Shown in pieces: positions 55,837 to 64,000 of a stretch of 64,000 bases of DNA. Within the stretch, counting starts at the first letter, position 1. The number at the start of each line of letters is the position of its first letter. The stretch spans positions 186,001-250,000 of the forward strand of contig CALSRO010000001.1 of assembly GCA_943788775.1 (NCBI GenBank), read 5' to 3'. Made by a program: the position numbers and the translations under genes. The notes under the pieces were generated by a model. It saw only the letters and a program-made list of their open reading frames with translations, searched no databases and had not been told where the DNA came from. The DNA comes from an uncultured Flavobacteriales bacterium. GTDB lineage: Bacteria; Bacteroidota; Bacteroidia; Flavobacteriales_G; Salibacteraceae.

Positions 55837-56224
55837 ATGAACAATCTGTTGGATGTTGAAGGTCTCGCAATAGGATTAATTTTCTTGGAGATTTTTTATC
55901 CCATTCAATTTGTGCTTCGATGTGGTGTTCATCTGTTTTTAGAGTGATTAAATATCGATATGGATCGCCACCTGGATTCAGGCTTTTAGTTTTTGAATCG
56001 AGCCATAATGTGGCCATTAATTTATCAGTAAGACCAACACAACTTTTGTAGCACGCAAGCTTTTCACTTTTCTGAAAAACTTCATCACCTCTAATGTCTT
56101 CAAGAATCCGTTGTTCCGGGGTCCAGATATCAAGGTTGCGATCTTCGCCATTCGAGAATATTACATACACAGCTATAAGGCCTAATCCAAAACCTGTGAA
56201 GTAAACTCTTAATCTTCTTAGCAT
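55826..56224 (-). CDS. Small single-pass membrane protein of unknown function
   Basis: The 132-residue product has one transmembrane helix (about residues 8-24) after a short Arg-rich start (MLRRLRVYF), so the rest faces the periplasm. The soluble part has four Cys: CYKSC in mid-protein and TDCSC at the very end, which could form disulfides. I do not recognise a named family. It lies between obg (1-nt gap) and aroB (overlap), so it is probably cotranscribed, but its context does not show its role. Confidence 0.7.
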   Translation of the reverse strand: MLRRLRVYFTGFGLGLIAVYVIFSNGEDRNLDIWTPEQRILEDIRGDEVFQKSEKLACYKSCVGLTDKLMATLWLDSKTKSLNPGGDPYRYLITLKTDEHHIEAQIEWDKKSPRKLILLRDLQHPTDCSCDE

Positions 56225-56225
56225 A

Positions 56226-57245
56226 TTAGTCGTTCGATACGTTTAATGTATTCCAGAGGGTATCCTTTAGTTGCTCTAAATTGTCATTTGTAATGGACGA
56301 AATGAACATATGAGGAAGTCCTTTTGGAAAGGTTCCAACTATTAAGTCCATTAGCTCCTTGTCAAGCATGTCTGATTTTGAAATCACAACGATTTGATCT
56401 TTGTGCATCATCTCCGGATTATACTTTTCAAGTTCAGACATCAAAATATTGTATTCGGCTAAATGATCCTGGCTGTCTGCAGGAATCATAAAAAGCAAAA
56501 CAGAATTTCGTTCAATGTGTCTTAAGAATACGTGACCTAATCCTTTTCCTTCGCTGGCTCCTTCAATAATTCCTGGAATATCGGCTACAATAAATGATCG
56601 ATGGTCGCGATAAGGAACGATTCCCAAATTTGGTGTGAGCGTGGTGAATGCGTAGTCTGCAATTTCAGGCTTGGCAGCTGTTATGGAACTTAAAAGCGTG
56701 GATTTCCCAGCATTAGGAAAGCCAACAAGTCCCACATCGGCTAGAACTTTTAGTTCTAAAATGAACCAATCCTCGATACCTTCAATACCCGGTTGGGCAT
56801 ACCTTGGTGTTTGCTGGGTAGAATTTTTAAAATGCCAGTTTCCTAAACCACCCATGCCGCCTTCAGCAATAATGCGTTGTTCGCCTGGTTCGGTAAGCTC
56901 AAATAGTTGCTCTCTGGTTTCTGCATTTCTAACAACGGTTCCAAGAGGAACTTTTAGGATAATGTCATCTCCGCTTTTTCCTGTAGCACACTGTTTCCCA
57001 CCTGGTTTTCCATGCTTGGCTTTGATGTGCTTTTTGTATTTGAGATGTAAGAGTGTCCAAAGCTGCTTATCGGCTTCGAGGATAATATGACCGCCTCTTC
57101 CACCATCACCACCATCAGGCCCCCCCATGGAAACAAACTTTTCTCTTCTAAAATGGACTGCACCGGCACCACCATTGCCACTCGCGCAGAAAACCTTGAC
57201 ATAGTCAACGAAGTTGGATGATTGTTCTTTTCGATTTTTTGACAT
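56226..57245 (-). CDS. obg: GTPase Obg/CgtA
   Basis: The 339-residue protein has the glycine-rich Obg fold ([37 protein letters not shown]; residues 10-165). A G domain follows with G1 [12 protein letters not shown], switch [10 protein letters not shown]3 [10 protein letters not shown] and G4 SKSD. The C-terminal OCT domain is absent, as is common outside Gram-positives. It acts in late large ribosomal subunit assembly. It lies 24 nt downstream of adk. Confidence 0.97.
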   Translation of the reverse strand: MSKNRKEQSSNFVDYVKVFCASGNGGAGAVHFRREKFVSMGGPDGGDGGRGGHIILEADKQLWTLLHLKYKKHIKAKHGKPGGKQCATGKSGDDIILKVPLGTVVRNAETREQLFELTEPGEQRIIAEGGMGGLGNWHFKNSTQQTPRYAQPGIEGIEDWFILELKVLADVGLVGFPNAGKSTLLSSITAAKPEIADYAFTTLTPNLGIVPYRDHRSFIVADIPGIIEGASEGKGLGHVFLRHIERNSVLLFMIPADSQDHLAEYNILMSELEKYNPEMMHKDQIVVISKSDMLDKELMDLIVGTFPKGLPHMFISSITNDNLEQLKDTLWNTLNVSND

Positions 57246-57269
57246 AGTCTGGCTTAGGTGTAATTGTGC

Positions 57270-57842
57270 TTAAGCCTTCTCCTGCACCGCGGAGCACAAT
57301 CGATCAAAAATGTCGCTGATACTTCCCACGCCATTAATGCCGACATATTTGCCTTGCTTTTTATAAAAATCTGCAACGGGAGCAGTTTGCGCGTTATATA
57401 CATCAATGCGGTTCTGAATGATTGCAGGATCAGCATCATCCGGCCGACCACTGTCTAGAGCTCGATTTTTTAATCTATCACGCAGCTCGTTTTCCTCTAC
57501 TTCTAAGGCAAGCGCCATCGATATAGATGTATTCTTCGATTTCAGGAATGCATCAAGAGCAACTGCCTGGGCCTCTGTTCTTGGAAATCCATCATAAATT
57601 ACTCCGGCAGCATCTGGATATTTTGAAACTTCACTCTCGAGAATTTTGATTGTAATTTCATCTGGAACAAGATTTCCTTGATCTGAATAGCTCTTTGCCA
57701 GTTTTGCCAAGTCTGATTCTGGGTTGAGTCCTCTGAAAACATCACCAGTAGAAATATGTATGAGGCCAAACTTATCCTTTAATTTGGCACTTTGAGTTCC
57801 TTTCCCAGCTCCTGGAGGTCCAAAAATTACTATGTTAATCAT
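57270..57842 (-). CDS. adk: Adenylate kinase
   Basis: The start ATG at 57842 places the P-loop (IVIFGPPGAGKGTQS) at the N-terminus as in all Adk; the frame is open further upstream but only within hpt. The 190-residue product is the short form without a zinc or long LID domain. GFPRTEAQA and RPDDADPAIIQNRID are typical. It converts AMP and ATP to two ADP. It overlaps hpt by 8 nt. Confidence 0.97.
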   Translation of the reverse strand: MINIVIFGPPGAGKGTQSAKLKDKFGLIHISTGDVFRGLNPESDLAKLAKSYSDQGNLVPDEITIKILESEVSKYPDAAGVIYDGFPRTEAQAVALDAFLKSKNTSISMALALEVEENELRDRLKNRALDSGRPDDADPAIIQNRIDVYNAQTAPVADFYKKQGKYVGINGVGSISDIFDRLCSAVQEKA

Positions 57843-58374
57843 TCGATTCGTTGAAGATAAATACTTCGGGGATGTTTCGTCCATAACCATCATAATCAAG
57901 TCCGTATCCTAGCAAGAATTTGTTTTCGACATCGAAGCAAACATAGTCAATAGGATAGGAGTGCAAGTAAGCCTCCTTTTTAAATAATAGAGTACATACA
58001 CTTACACTTTTAGGTTCATAGCGATTCAAAAAATTAGTAAGTGCGTCAAGCGTATTTCCAGTGTCAATAATATCTTCCACTATTATCACATCTCTACCTG
58101 CGATAGGAAGTTTTCCAGCTTCATGGAATTTTACTACACCTGTGGTTTCCATTCCTTCGTATGAGGCGGCTTTAACGAATCCAATTTCGCAGGATGCACT
58201 AAATTCTTTCATTAAATCAGACATGAACATGAAAGAACCGTTTAAAACGCCAAGAAAAAAAGGTTTCTTGTCTGAGTAAGACTCCATCAATTCTTTCGCA
58301 ACCCTGTCTACTTGAACTGATATTTCAGCTCGACTTAGATAGGATCTAAACTGCTTGTCTTTTACTTCAATCAT
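57835..58374 (-). CDS. hpt: Hypoxanthine phosphoribosyltransferase
   Basis: The start at 58374 gives 179 residues. The PRPP-binding motif is VIIVEDIIDTGNT; FLGVLNGSFMFMSDLMK is the loop that binds pyrophosphate. KAASYEGMETTG is the flexible loop and GYGLDYDGYGRN is near the base-binding end. It salvages hypoxanthine and guanine. It forms an hpt, adk, obg unit, divergent from purK; thus de novo and salvage purine genes lie back to back. Confidence 0.95.
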   Translation of the reverse strand: MIEVKDKQFRSYLSRAEISVQVDRVAKELMESYSDKKPFFLGVLNGSFMFMSDLMKEFSASCEIGFVKAASYEGMETTGVVKFHEAGKLPIAGRDVIIVEDIIDTGNTLDALTNFLNRYEPKSVSVCTLLFKKEAYLHSYPIDYVCFDVENKFLLGYGLDYDGYGRNIPEVFIFNESND

Positions 58375-58392
58375 GAACCAAAATGAGATTGG

Positions 58393-58400
58393 CAAATGTA
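58393..58400 (-). promoter_or_regulatory. Promoter -7 box (TACATTTG) of hpt
   Basis: Perfect TAnnTTTG match on the minus strand, 18 nt before the hpt ATG. A TTG lies about 16 nt further upstream, near the expected -33 position. Confidence 0.55.
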
Positions 58401-58465
58401 GTATTTGGCAGATGGACAATATTATGGATTTATGAACAAAGACTTGGTTCTCGTGGGTGCAAGAA

Positions 58466-58473
58466 TATCTTCG
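58466..58473 (+). promoter_or_regulatory. Promoter-like -7 box (TATCTTCG) 4 nt before purK
   Basis: One mismatch from TAnnTTTG; CACT separates it from the purK ATG at 58478. It would give a leaderless purK mRNA. Confidence 0.45.
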
Positions 58474-58477
58474 CACT

Positions 58478-59614
58478 ATGAAAGTTGGAATAATTGGTGG
58501 CGGACAATTAGGGCGCATGTTCATTCAGAATGGATTAAACTATGGATTGGAGTTTCATGTGCTTGATCCAGATCCTGAGGCCCCTTGTAGCCAGATTGCG
58601 CACAAGTTTGTATGCGCAGATAGAAATGATGAAGAGGCTGTGTATCAATTAGGAAAAGGGTGCGATGTTGTCACTATCGAAATTGAAAACGTTTCGATTT
58701 CTGGCTTAAAGCGATTGCGTGATGAGGGAATTTCCGTCTTTCCTCAACCTGAAGTTTTAGAGGTTATTCGAGACAAAGGAGTTCAAAAAGAGTTTTACCG
58801 AGCTAATAATTTACCTACTGCTGATTTTGCATTGGTTGAATCAAAAGCAGATATTTCAAATCACGAGAGCTTGCTCCCAGTAATGCAGAAGATGCGAGTA
58901 GGGGGGTATGATGGCAAAGGTGTTACTCCATTGAAATCAATGGATGATTTGGATACCGCATTCGATGCTCCCTCCGTATTGGAGAAGTGGGTGCCCAATG
59001 CGCTGGAAATATCTGTCCTTGTATCTAGAAATTCTAAAGGTGAAGTGAAATCTTTTCCAGTGGTTGAATTGGTGTTTAACCCGGAAGCAAATCTGGTGGA
59101 TTATTTGGTAAGTCCAGCAAGAATAGATGTTGGATTGGAATCAAAAGCCCGCGAGATATCGGAAAACCTTATTCAAAAATTGAACATGGTAGGATTGCTT
59201 GCTGTTGAGATGTTTGTGACAGCCGATGGCGAGGTTTTAATCAATGAAATGGCTCCACGACCACACAATAGCGGTCATCATACGATTGAGGCTTGTTTTA
59301 CCAGTCAATACGATCAACATTTACGTTCAATTATGAATTGGCCTCTGGGTTCAACCGTTTTAAGAAGTGCGGCCGCGATGATTAATTTGCTGGGGGAAAA
59401 AGGACACGATGGTCCTGTGCACTATGCTGGATTAGAAGATGCTATTGAGGAGACGGGTGTTTTCCCTCACATGTACGGCAAGGCACTCACCAAGCCATTC
59501 CGAAAGATGGGTCATGTAACGGTGTTAGATAATAACACAAATGACGCGTTATATAAGGCTCAGCGGGTAAAAGAAATGATCAAGGTGGTAAGCTCTTCAA
59601 CAACTGCTCTCTAA
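58478..59614 (+). CDS. purK: 5-(Carboxyamino)imidazole ribonucleotide synthase
   Basis: The start ATG at 58478 begins MKVGIIGGGQLGRMF, the PurK N-terminal nucleotide loop; an upstream in-frame ATG at 58457 would precede it by seven residues and overlap the -7 box. The ATP-grasp features are QKMRVGGYDGKG, VLEKWVPNALEISVLV and INEMAPRPHNSGHHTIEAC. The 378-residue enzyme makes N5-CAIR from AIR, bicarbonate and ATP. It is followed by purE after 25 nt. Confidence 0.97.
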   Translation: MKVGIIGGGQLGRMFIQNGLNYGLEFHVLDPDPEAPCSQIAHKFVCADRNDEEAVYQLGKGCDVVTIEIENVSISGLKRLRDEGISVFPQPEVLEVIRDKGVQKEFYRANNLPTADFALVESKADISNHESLLPVMQKMRVGGYDGKGVTPLKSMDDLDTAFDAPSVLEKWVPNALEISVLVSRNSKGEVKSFPVVELVFNPEANLVDYLVSPARIDVGLESKAREISENLIQKLNMVGLLAVEMFVTADGEVLINEMAPRPHNSGHHTIEACFTSQYDQHLRSIMNWPLGSTVLRSAAAMINLLGEKGHDGPVHYAGLEDAIEETGVFPHMYGKALTKPFRKMGHVTVLDNNTNDALYKAQRVKEMIKVVSSSTTAL

Positions 59615-59627
59615 TGTTCATTTCCCT

Positions 59628-59635
59628 TAATTTAG
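59628..59635 (+). promoter_or_regulatory. Promoter-like -7 box (TAATTTAG) 4 nt before purE
   Basis: One mismatch from TAnnTTTG; CCGC separates it from the purE ATG at 59640. It lies inside the purK-purE gap, so purE may also have its own start. Confidence 0.3.
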
Positions 59636-59639
59636 CCGC

Positions 59640-60137
59640 ATGGCAATGAATCCCCTAGTAGGCATTATAATGGGTAGCAAAAGTGACTTACCCGTGATGC
59701 AAGCAGCAATAGATGTAATGAACGAATTCGGTATCAGCTACGAGGTTGATATTGTTTCGGCACACAGAACTCCGGAGAAAATGATGGCTTATGGCCAGTC
59801 TGCGCATGAGCGAGGATTAAAAGTAATTGTGGCAGGTGCGGGCGGTGCCGCTCACCTTCCGGGAATGGTTGCATCGATTACTCCACTTCCTGTAATTGGA
59901 GTTCCTGTTAAATCTTCAAACTCAATCGATGGTTGGGACTCCGTGCTATCTATACTGCAAATGCCTGGTGGTGTTCCAGTCGCTACAGTCGCTTTGAACG
60001 GATCAAAAAATGCTGGATTGTTGGCCATTCAAATCATTGCAAGTTCAAATCCTGAGCTTCTTCAAAAAATGATGGATTATAAGCAAGGCTTGAAATCCAA
60101 AGTGGCTGAAATGTCCAATGCGGTTAAGCGACTTTGA
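59640..60137 (+). CDS. purE: N5-CAIR mutase
   Basis: The 165-residue product has [27 protein letters not shown] (catalytic His) and [15 protein letters not shown], then GVPVKSS and [13 protein letters not shown], the complete class I PurE signature. It converts N5-CAIR to CAIR after PurK. Two ATGs at 59640 and 59646 are possible; the first fits the -7 spacing pattern. Confidence 0.97.
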   Translation: MAMNPLVGIIMGSKSDLPVMQAAIDVMNEFGISYEVDIVSAHRTPEKMMAYGQSAHERGLKVIVAGAGGAAHLPGMVASITPLPVIGVPVKSSNSIDGWDSVLSILQMPGGVPVATVALNGSKNAGLLAIQIIASSNPELLQKMMDYKQGLKSKVAEMSNAVKRL

Positions 60138-60170
60138 ACAACTTGAGTCGTCAATTTTCGTCTTATTATT

Positions 60171-62828
60171 ATGCTCAGTAGTATTCGGTTTTATTTTTCT
60201 ATCTTAAGTGGATTACTGGCCTTTAATCCATCAGTTGTCGCGCAATTGAATATAGTAAGCGCTCAGCAATCAAGTAATTGGGCAGATTACTACGTTCAAG
60301 AGGTATTGCTTGGAACAGGAGTAACGGCCTTTAATGTGACATTTTCTGGTTGTGATACAACAGGAGGGAACGAGGGATTGGATTCATTGCAAATAGGAGA
60401 ATTTACCTCGACTAATACCTTAGTTGATATTCCATATGGTCTGATGCTTCATACAGGTTCAGTGGAGAATTTTAGTGGAGGGGCGAATTTTGGCGATGGT
60501 GTGTCGGATATTGATCTGGACTCCTTGTTACCTGGCTTTACAATGAACAATGCCGCAATTCTAGAATTTGACTTTGTCCCGCAGGGAGATACGGTTAGAT
60601 TCAACTATGTGTTTGGGAGTTTAGAGTATCCTACTTATGTGTGTTCCCCTTTTAATGATGTATTTGGGTTTTTCCTGAGCGGTCCAGGTATCAATGGAAA
60701 CTTTGAAAACAACGGGGAGAATATCGCGCTGGTTCCGGGTACGAACATACCTGTTTCCATTAACACGATTAATGATGTGGCTGGCGGATCCTCATGCACT
60801 CAACCCTGTCCGTGCAATTCTCAGTATTATGTGAATAATAATGGATTTGCGAACGACACGAATGTTCGGTTTACAGGGATGACTGTCACATTGGAGGCTA
60901 AGCATTGGGTTAACTGTGGTGATACTTATCATATCAAGTTGGCGATTGCCGATGCGGGTGATGGAGTGTTAAATAGTGGAGTTTTTCTCGAAGGAGGTAG
61001 TTTCACCTCAAACCTAATTGAAGTAAATATCGCATCGGTGAATGGGGATAGCACTATTAATGAAGGCTGTGGTTCTGCTGAAATTCTGTTTACTCGAGGT
61101 GATACGACAGGTACTTCCATAACATATATCCAATTTCTTGGAACCGCTACGAACGGAGTGGATTGCGATACAATACCAGATACAATCATTTTATTGCCTG
61201 GTGTTTTCGATACCACAATCGTTATTTCACCCTATTTTGATAATATAGTTGAAGGGGTGGAGGTGCTGATTATTCAAGCCATAAGCGTCACTCTTTGCAA
61301 TGACACCTTTATCAGCGAAGGCCGTTTATATTTTCATGATATACCCGATCTAAATCTCCTAACTACTGACGATACAACCTTTGATTGTCCAGTGGATTCT
61401 TTGACAATTTCTTCTGTTGTAACTGGCGGAGGTCCTCCACCATACGCATATATGTGGAATACGGGGGATACGGGAAGCACCATCACAGTGCCAATCTCAT
61501 CAGGTTTTGGAGTCGACACTTTTGCCGTGGAAGTTTGGGATAGTTGTGCCCTTTTCTCGAATGTGGATACTGTTTTTGTGACCCGCAATTATCAGGATGA
61601 TCCAATTGCCGATATTATTAACGACACCACAGTGAATTGTGTTGGAGATTCTCTCGAATTGTTGGCTAATGTCATCCATGGAAACTCTCCGTTCACTTAT
61701 TCTTGGTCCACTGGAGATACGGTTGAATCGACAATAGTTGTGGTGACTGGACAGCAACAACTCACTGTGACCATAACGGACATTTGCGGTCGAGTATCAG
61801 TTGATACGGCCCTTGTTAGTGTTAAATCTGCCGAGGACTTTATCGTATTAGTGCCTGATTCATTAATATATTGTGCTGGTTCACCCTTTAGTTTTAACGT
61901 TAAAGCAGTTGGGTCCGCAGGTCCTTACTCCTATGCATGGACGGAGTCTAATCCAATATTTGGGGATACAAATGGATTATCTATCACCGTGAATCAAGAC
62001 ACCACGATGTGGGTGTGGGCGCGCGATATTTGCGGCAGATTAACCAGTGCTTCGTTTTTTATAGATGCTATTGTGACCGAACCACTGACTTCCTCGTTGA
62101 TTGATCAAGAAGGTGAATGCTCTGGGGATGAGTTTGAATTCGACCCAATGGTTTCAGGTGGATTACCCCCTTATTCGTTTCAATGGTCGAGTAATGACTC
62201 TGATTCCGTTGTTTTATTGCCAATAAACATTACTCAGAATGTGTCGGTCACTATTACTGACGTTTGCGGAAATGTAACATTCGATAATTCGTTGGTCACA
62301 ATTGCAAAGCTGGAACCCATGTCGATAAGCGTGTCAGGTGATAATGAATTGTGTTTCGGAGCTGAGTACATAATGTCACTCTTAGCTTATGGAGGTGCGG
62401 GTGATTATCAATTTGAATGGACATATGAGGAGGATCCGATTCTTGGTGAAAACTTCGTTCAATTATCAGATGGTGAATACCGAATTGTAAGTTTTAAAAA
62501 CAACAGCCATTATTTTAAAGCAATAGATAAATGTGGGAATACAATTCAGGATACGGTCAGCATTCAGGTTAAACATTGTTTGGAAATTCCTAATGTGGTG
62601 ACTCCAAATGGTGACGGCATCAATGATGCATTCTATATTGGGAATGTGCTGAATTTTCCAGATGCACGATTGACGGTTTACAATAGATGGGGCATAAAAG
62701 TATTTGATTCTAAACCTTACTTGAATGAGTGGGTTCCTATAGATCTATCTGCTGGAGTGTACTACTATATTCTTACATCTGAATACTTCCCACAGCTGCG
62801 TGGTGATATCACTATTCTCAAGGAGTAA
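60171..62828 (+). CDS. Choice-of-anchor L protein with Ig-like repeats and a T9SS type B tail
   Basis: The 885-residue protein has a signal peptide (to about VVAQ, residue 24). The choice-of-anchor L domain (about 25-285) holds VFGSLEYPTYVCSPFNDVFGFFLSG in two parts and VTLEAKHWVNCGDTYHIKLA. A Calx-beta-like segment (285-400) and four SprB/PKD-like repeats (about 405-800) follow; these have the form GG(G)PPPYAYMWNTGD, HGNSPFTYSWSTGD, SAGPYSYAWTES and SGGLPPYSFQWSSND. The last 85 residues are the type B sorting domain: NVVTPNGDGINDAFYIGN then LTVYNRWGIKVFDS. The protein would be secreted by T9SS and remain on or leave the cell surface. Its 3' end overlaps the convergent ABC gene by 11 nt. Confidence 0.92.
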   Translation: MLSSIRFYFSILSGLLAFNPSVVAQLNIVSAQQSSNWADYYVQEVLLGTGVTAFNVTFSGCDTTGGNEGLDSLQIGEFTSTNTLVDIPYGLMLHTGSVENFSGGANFGDGVSDIDLDSLLPGFTMNNAAILEFDFVPQGDTVRFNYVFGSLEYPTYVCSPFNDVFGFFLSGPGINGNFENNGENIALVPGTNIPVSINTINDVAGGSSCTQPCPCNSQYYVNNNGFANDTNVRFTGMTVTLEAKHWVNCGDTYHIKLAIADAGDGVLNSGVFLEGGSFTSNLIEVNIASVNGDSTINEGCGSAEILFTRGDTTGTSITYIQFLGTATNGVDCDTIPDTIILLPGVFDTTIVISPYFDNIVEGVEVLIIQAISVTLCNDTFISEGRLYFHDIPDLNLLTTDDTTFDCPVDSLTISSVVTGGGPPPYAYMWNTGDTGSTITVPISSGFGVDTFAVEVWDSCALFSNVDTVFVTRNYQDDPIADIINDTTVNCVGDSLELLANVIHGNSPFTYSWSTGDTVESTIVVVTGQQQLTVTITDICGRVSVDTALVSVKSAEDFIVLVPDSLIYCAGSPFSFNVKAVGSAGPYSYAWTESNPIFGDTNGLSITVNQDTTMWVWARDICGRLTSASFFIDAIVTEPLTSSLIDQEGECSGDEFEFDPMVSGGLPPYSFQWSSNDSDSVVLLPINITQNVSVTITDVCGNVTFDNSLVTIAKLEPMSISVSGDNELCFGAEYIMSLLAYGGAGDYQFEWTYEEDPILGENFVQLSDGEYRIVSFKNNSHYFKAIDKCGNTIQDTVSIQVKHCLEIPNVVTPNGDGINDAFYIGNVLNFPDARLTVYNRWGIKVFDSKPYLNEWVPIDLSAGVYYYILTSEYFPQLRGDITILKE

Positions 62829-63441
62829 AGTCACTCACATTTAGAAGTGGTTCTGTAACATTCTCGAGCTCTACCTTTTGACTATTCGAGCTAATGATAA
62901 CTGTCTTATTTTCTTTCTGTTCCTCCAAGCATCGATTGAACCACTCACTCCATTTGGAGTCAAGATTGGCACAGGGCTCATCTAACAATAAAAGCGAACA
63001 ATTGGAATGAATGGCAAGGGCCAATGCCAGTCTTTGCCGCATTCCAGAACTCAATTTAGACAGAGTCTTATTCCGATGATTATACAATTGAATCGAATCG
63101 ATTAAATCTTTTGGATGGGTGGATGCAACCAATTGCTTATGGTTGCTGTGATTGAGAACAGCTTCCTCTACAGTGAGTTCTGTCGGTAACGACATATAGG
63201 GCGCTGCCATAGATAAAGATTTATAAACATCTTCAACCAGCACCTCATTGGTCGAGCGAAAGTCAATAGTACCTTCAGTTGGGGTTACAAAACCACTTAT
63301 GATTTGCAGGAGTGTTGATTTGCCGCTGCCATTAAATCCGATGAGTCCATAGACGTTATTCGGTTTAAACGTGGCATTAATTTCTCGAAAGATCCAGTCG
63401 GCATCGTAGCGTTTACCTATGTTCTCGAGGGTGATTTCCAT
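62818..63441 (-). CDS. ABC transporter ATP-binding protein
   Basis: The 207-residue protein is a single ATPase domain: Walker A GFNGSGKSTLL, signature LSSGMRQRLALALAI and Walker B LLLLDEP. The short length and signature are like CcmA-type heme-export or ABC-2 type ATPases. No permease gene is adjacent in the window, so the transported substrate is unknown. It shares one base with the lpxA stop (TGATG), so it may be coupled to lipid A synthesis and could serve an envelope lipid exporter. Confidence 0.9.
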   Translation of the reverse strand: MEITLENIGKRYDADWIFREINATFKPNNVYGLIGFNGSGKSTLLQIISGFVTPTEGTIDFRSTNEVLVEDVYKSLSMAAPYMSLPTELTVEEAVLNHSNHKQLVASTHPKDLIDSIQLYNHRNKTLSKLSSGMRQRLALALAIHSNCSLLLLDEPCANLDSKWSEWFNRCLEEQKENKTVIISSNSQKVELENVTEPLLNVSDFTP

Positions 63442-64000
63442 CAGACATTTTTACCCCGCATAATTCCCTTTTCAGAGCCCTTGATAAAATGTAGTATTTC
63501 GCTAATGGTATCGCTCTGAGGCATATTGTTCTCAATGTCACTTACCCCTTTTGCTGTGGTGTCGTTCATCACGTAAAGTAGTCGATAAGCATCTTCAATC
63601 TCTTTAATGGTCTGGTCTGCCATTCCCCTTCTCTTCAACCCAATACTATTTACCCCAACATAACTTAGAGGCTCCCGAGCGGCCTTGATATACGGAGGGA
63701 CATTCTTTCGAACTAGAGATCCACCAGCTATGAAGCTGTGCTTGCCTATTGTGACAAATTGTTGAACAGCAACGAGTCCTTCTAAAATGGCGTGATCTTC
63801 TATGGTAATGTGTCCCGCAAGGTTCACACAGTTTGCCAAAATGATATTATTGCCTAATTCGCAATCATGCGCAACGTGAACATAGGCCATCAATAAACAA
63901 TTACTACCAACTTTAGTGGTCATGCGATCAACTGTACCTTTATTTATTGTCACACATTCACGTATGACCGTGTTATCGCCAATTACCGTAGTTGTTACTT
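63441..64000 (-). CDS. lpxA: Acyl-ACP:UDP-N-acetylglucosamine O-acyltransferase (LpxA), partial
   Basis: The 5' end lies beyond base 64000, and 186 codons are visible. The left-handed beta-helix hexapeptides are plain (VIGDNTVIRECVTINKGT, NCLLMAYVHVAHDCELGNN, NCVNLAGHITIEDHAILEG). HVAHD contains the catalytic His. The helical C-terminal domain starts at VNSIGLKRRGMADQTIKEI. It adds the first acyl chain to UDP-GlcNAc in lipid A synthesis, which shows an LPS-type outer membrane. A GTG at 63953 is not the start, since homology continues upstream. Confidence 0.95.
   Translation of the reverse strand, partial: VTTTVIGDNTVIRECVTINKGTVDRMTTKVGSNCLLMAYVHVAHDCELGNNIILANCVNLAGHITIEDHAILEGLVAVQQFVTIGKHSFIAGGSLVRKNVPPYIKAAREPLSYVGVNSIGLKRRGMADQTIKEIEDAYRLLYVMNDTTAKGVSDIENNMPQSDTISEILHFIKGSEKGIMRGKNV

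Overview
The window is a gene-dense chromosomal segment of a Bacteroidota bacterium, most likely of class Flavobacteriia. Three proteins carry type IX secretion (T9SS) C-terminal signals (two type A, one type B). Promoter-like sequences are of the TAnnTTTG class and ribosome binding sites are not obvious. Family markers such as FloA/NfeD, DUF1599, a DoxX-type BT_3928-like protein, SprB-like repeats and a choice-of-anchor L protein fit this group. The outer-membrane gene lpxA shows a Gram-negative envelope. I see no rRNA, tRNA, CRISPR array, transposase, integrase or phage module.

Layout. 1-7.1 kb: peptide and amino-acid catabolism (POT peptide/proton symporter, dipeptidyl peptidase IV, GlcD-type FAD oxidase, M1 aminopeptidase, proline dehydrogenase). 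7.1-16 kb: a more accessory stretch with a YdeI protein carrying a CDGSH iron-sulfur tail, a frameshifted M28 peptidase, a surface protein whose 3' end has a 92-bp tandem duplication, a small T9SS protein, a PLP enzyme, a universal stress protein, a GNAT remnant and a CPBP protease gene with an internal stop codon between 10-bp inverted repeats. 16-19.2 kb: menC-menE and accA. 19.2-24 kb: a five-gene Dlt-like acylation operon (adenylating ligase, GNAT, acyl carrier protein, MBOAT, SGNH-like). 24-28 kb: two tandem M48 peptidase genes, the second with an amber stop. 28-36.5 kb: folP, DUF1599, a TMTC-like glycosyltransferase/TPR protein, a frameshifted beta-propeller gene, an AlkD-like gene, a DoxX-type gene and tpiA. 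36.5-39 kb: floA, nfeD, M48 lipoprotein and clpS. 39-51.5 kb: two very large envelope proteins around plsY, then prmA. 51.6-64 kb: SprB-repeat T9SS protein, aroA-aroB, obg, adk, hpt, divergent purK-purE, a T9SS type B protein, an ABC ATPase and lpxA (cut by the window end).

Three signals stand out. (1) The Dlt-like operon is complete in its core but sits in an organism that should have no teichoic acid, and it includes an unexpected GNAT. (2) Seven genes have a promoter-like -7 box ending only 4-6 nt before the start codon, which suggests leaderless mRNAs; all other boxes found lie 11 nt or more away. (3) Five genes are interrupted by one small event each: two frameshifts, two in-frame stops and one non-triplet duplication. 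Length arithmetic shows that reverting the two frameshifts or the duplication restores a single open frame. These are either recent pseudogenes, variable loci or assembly errors.
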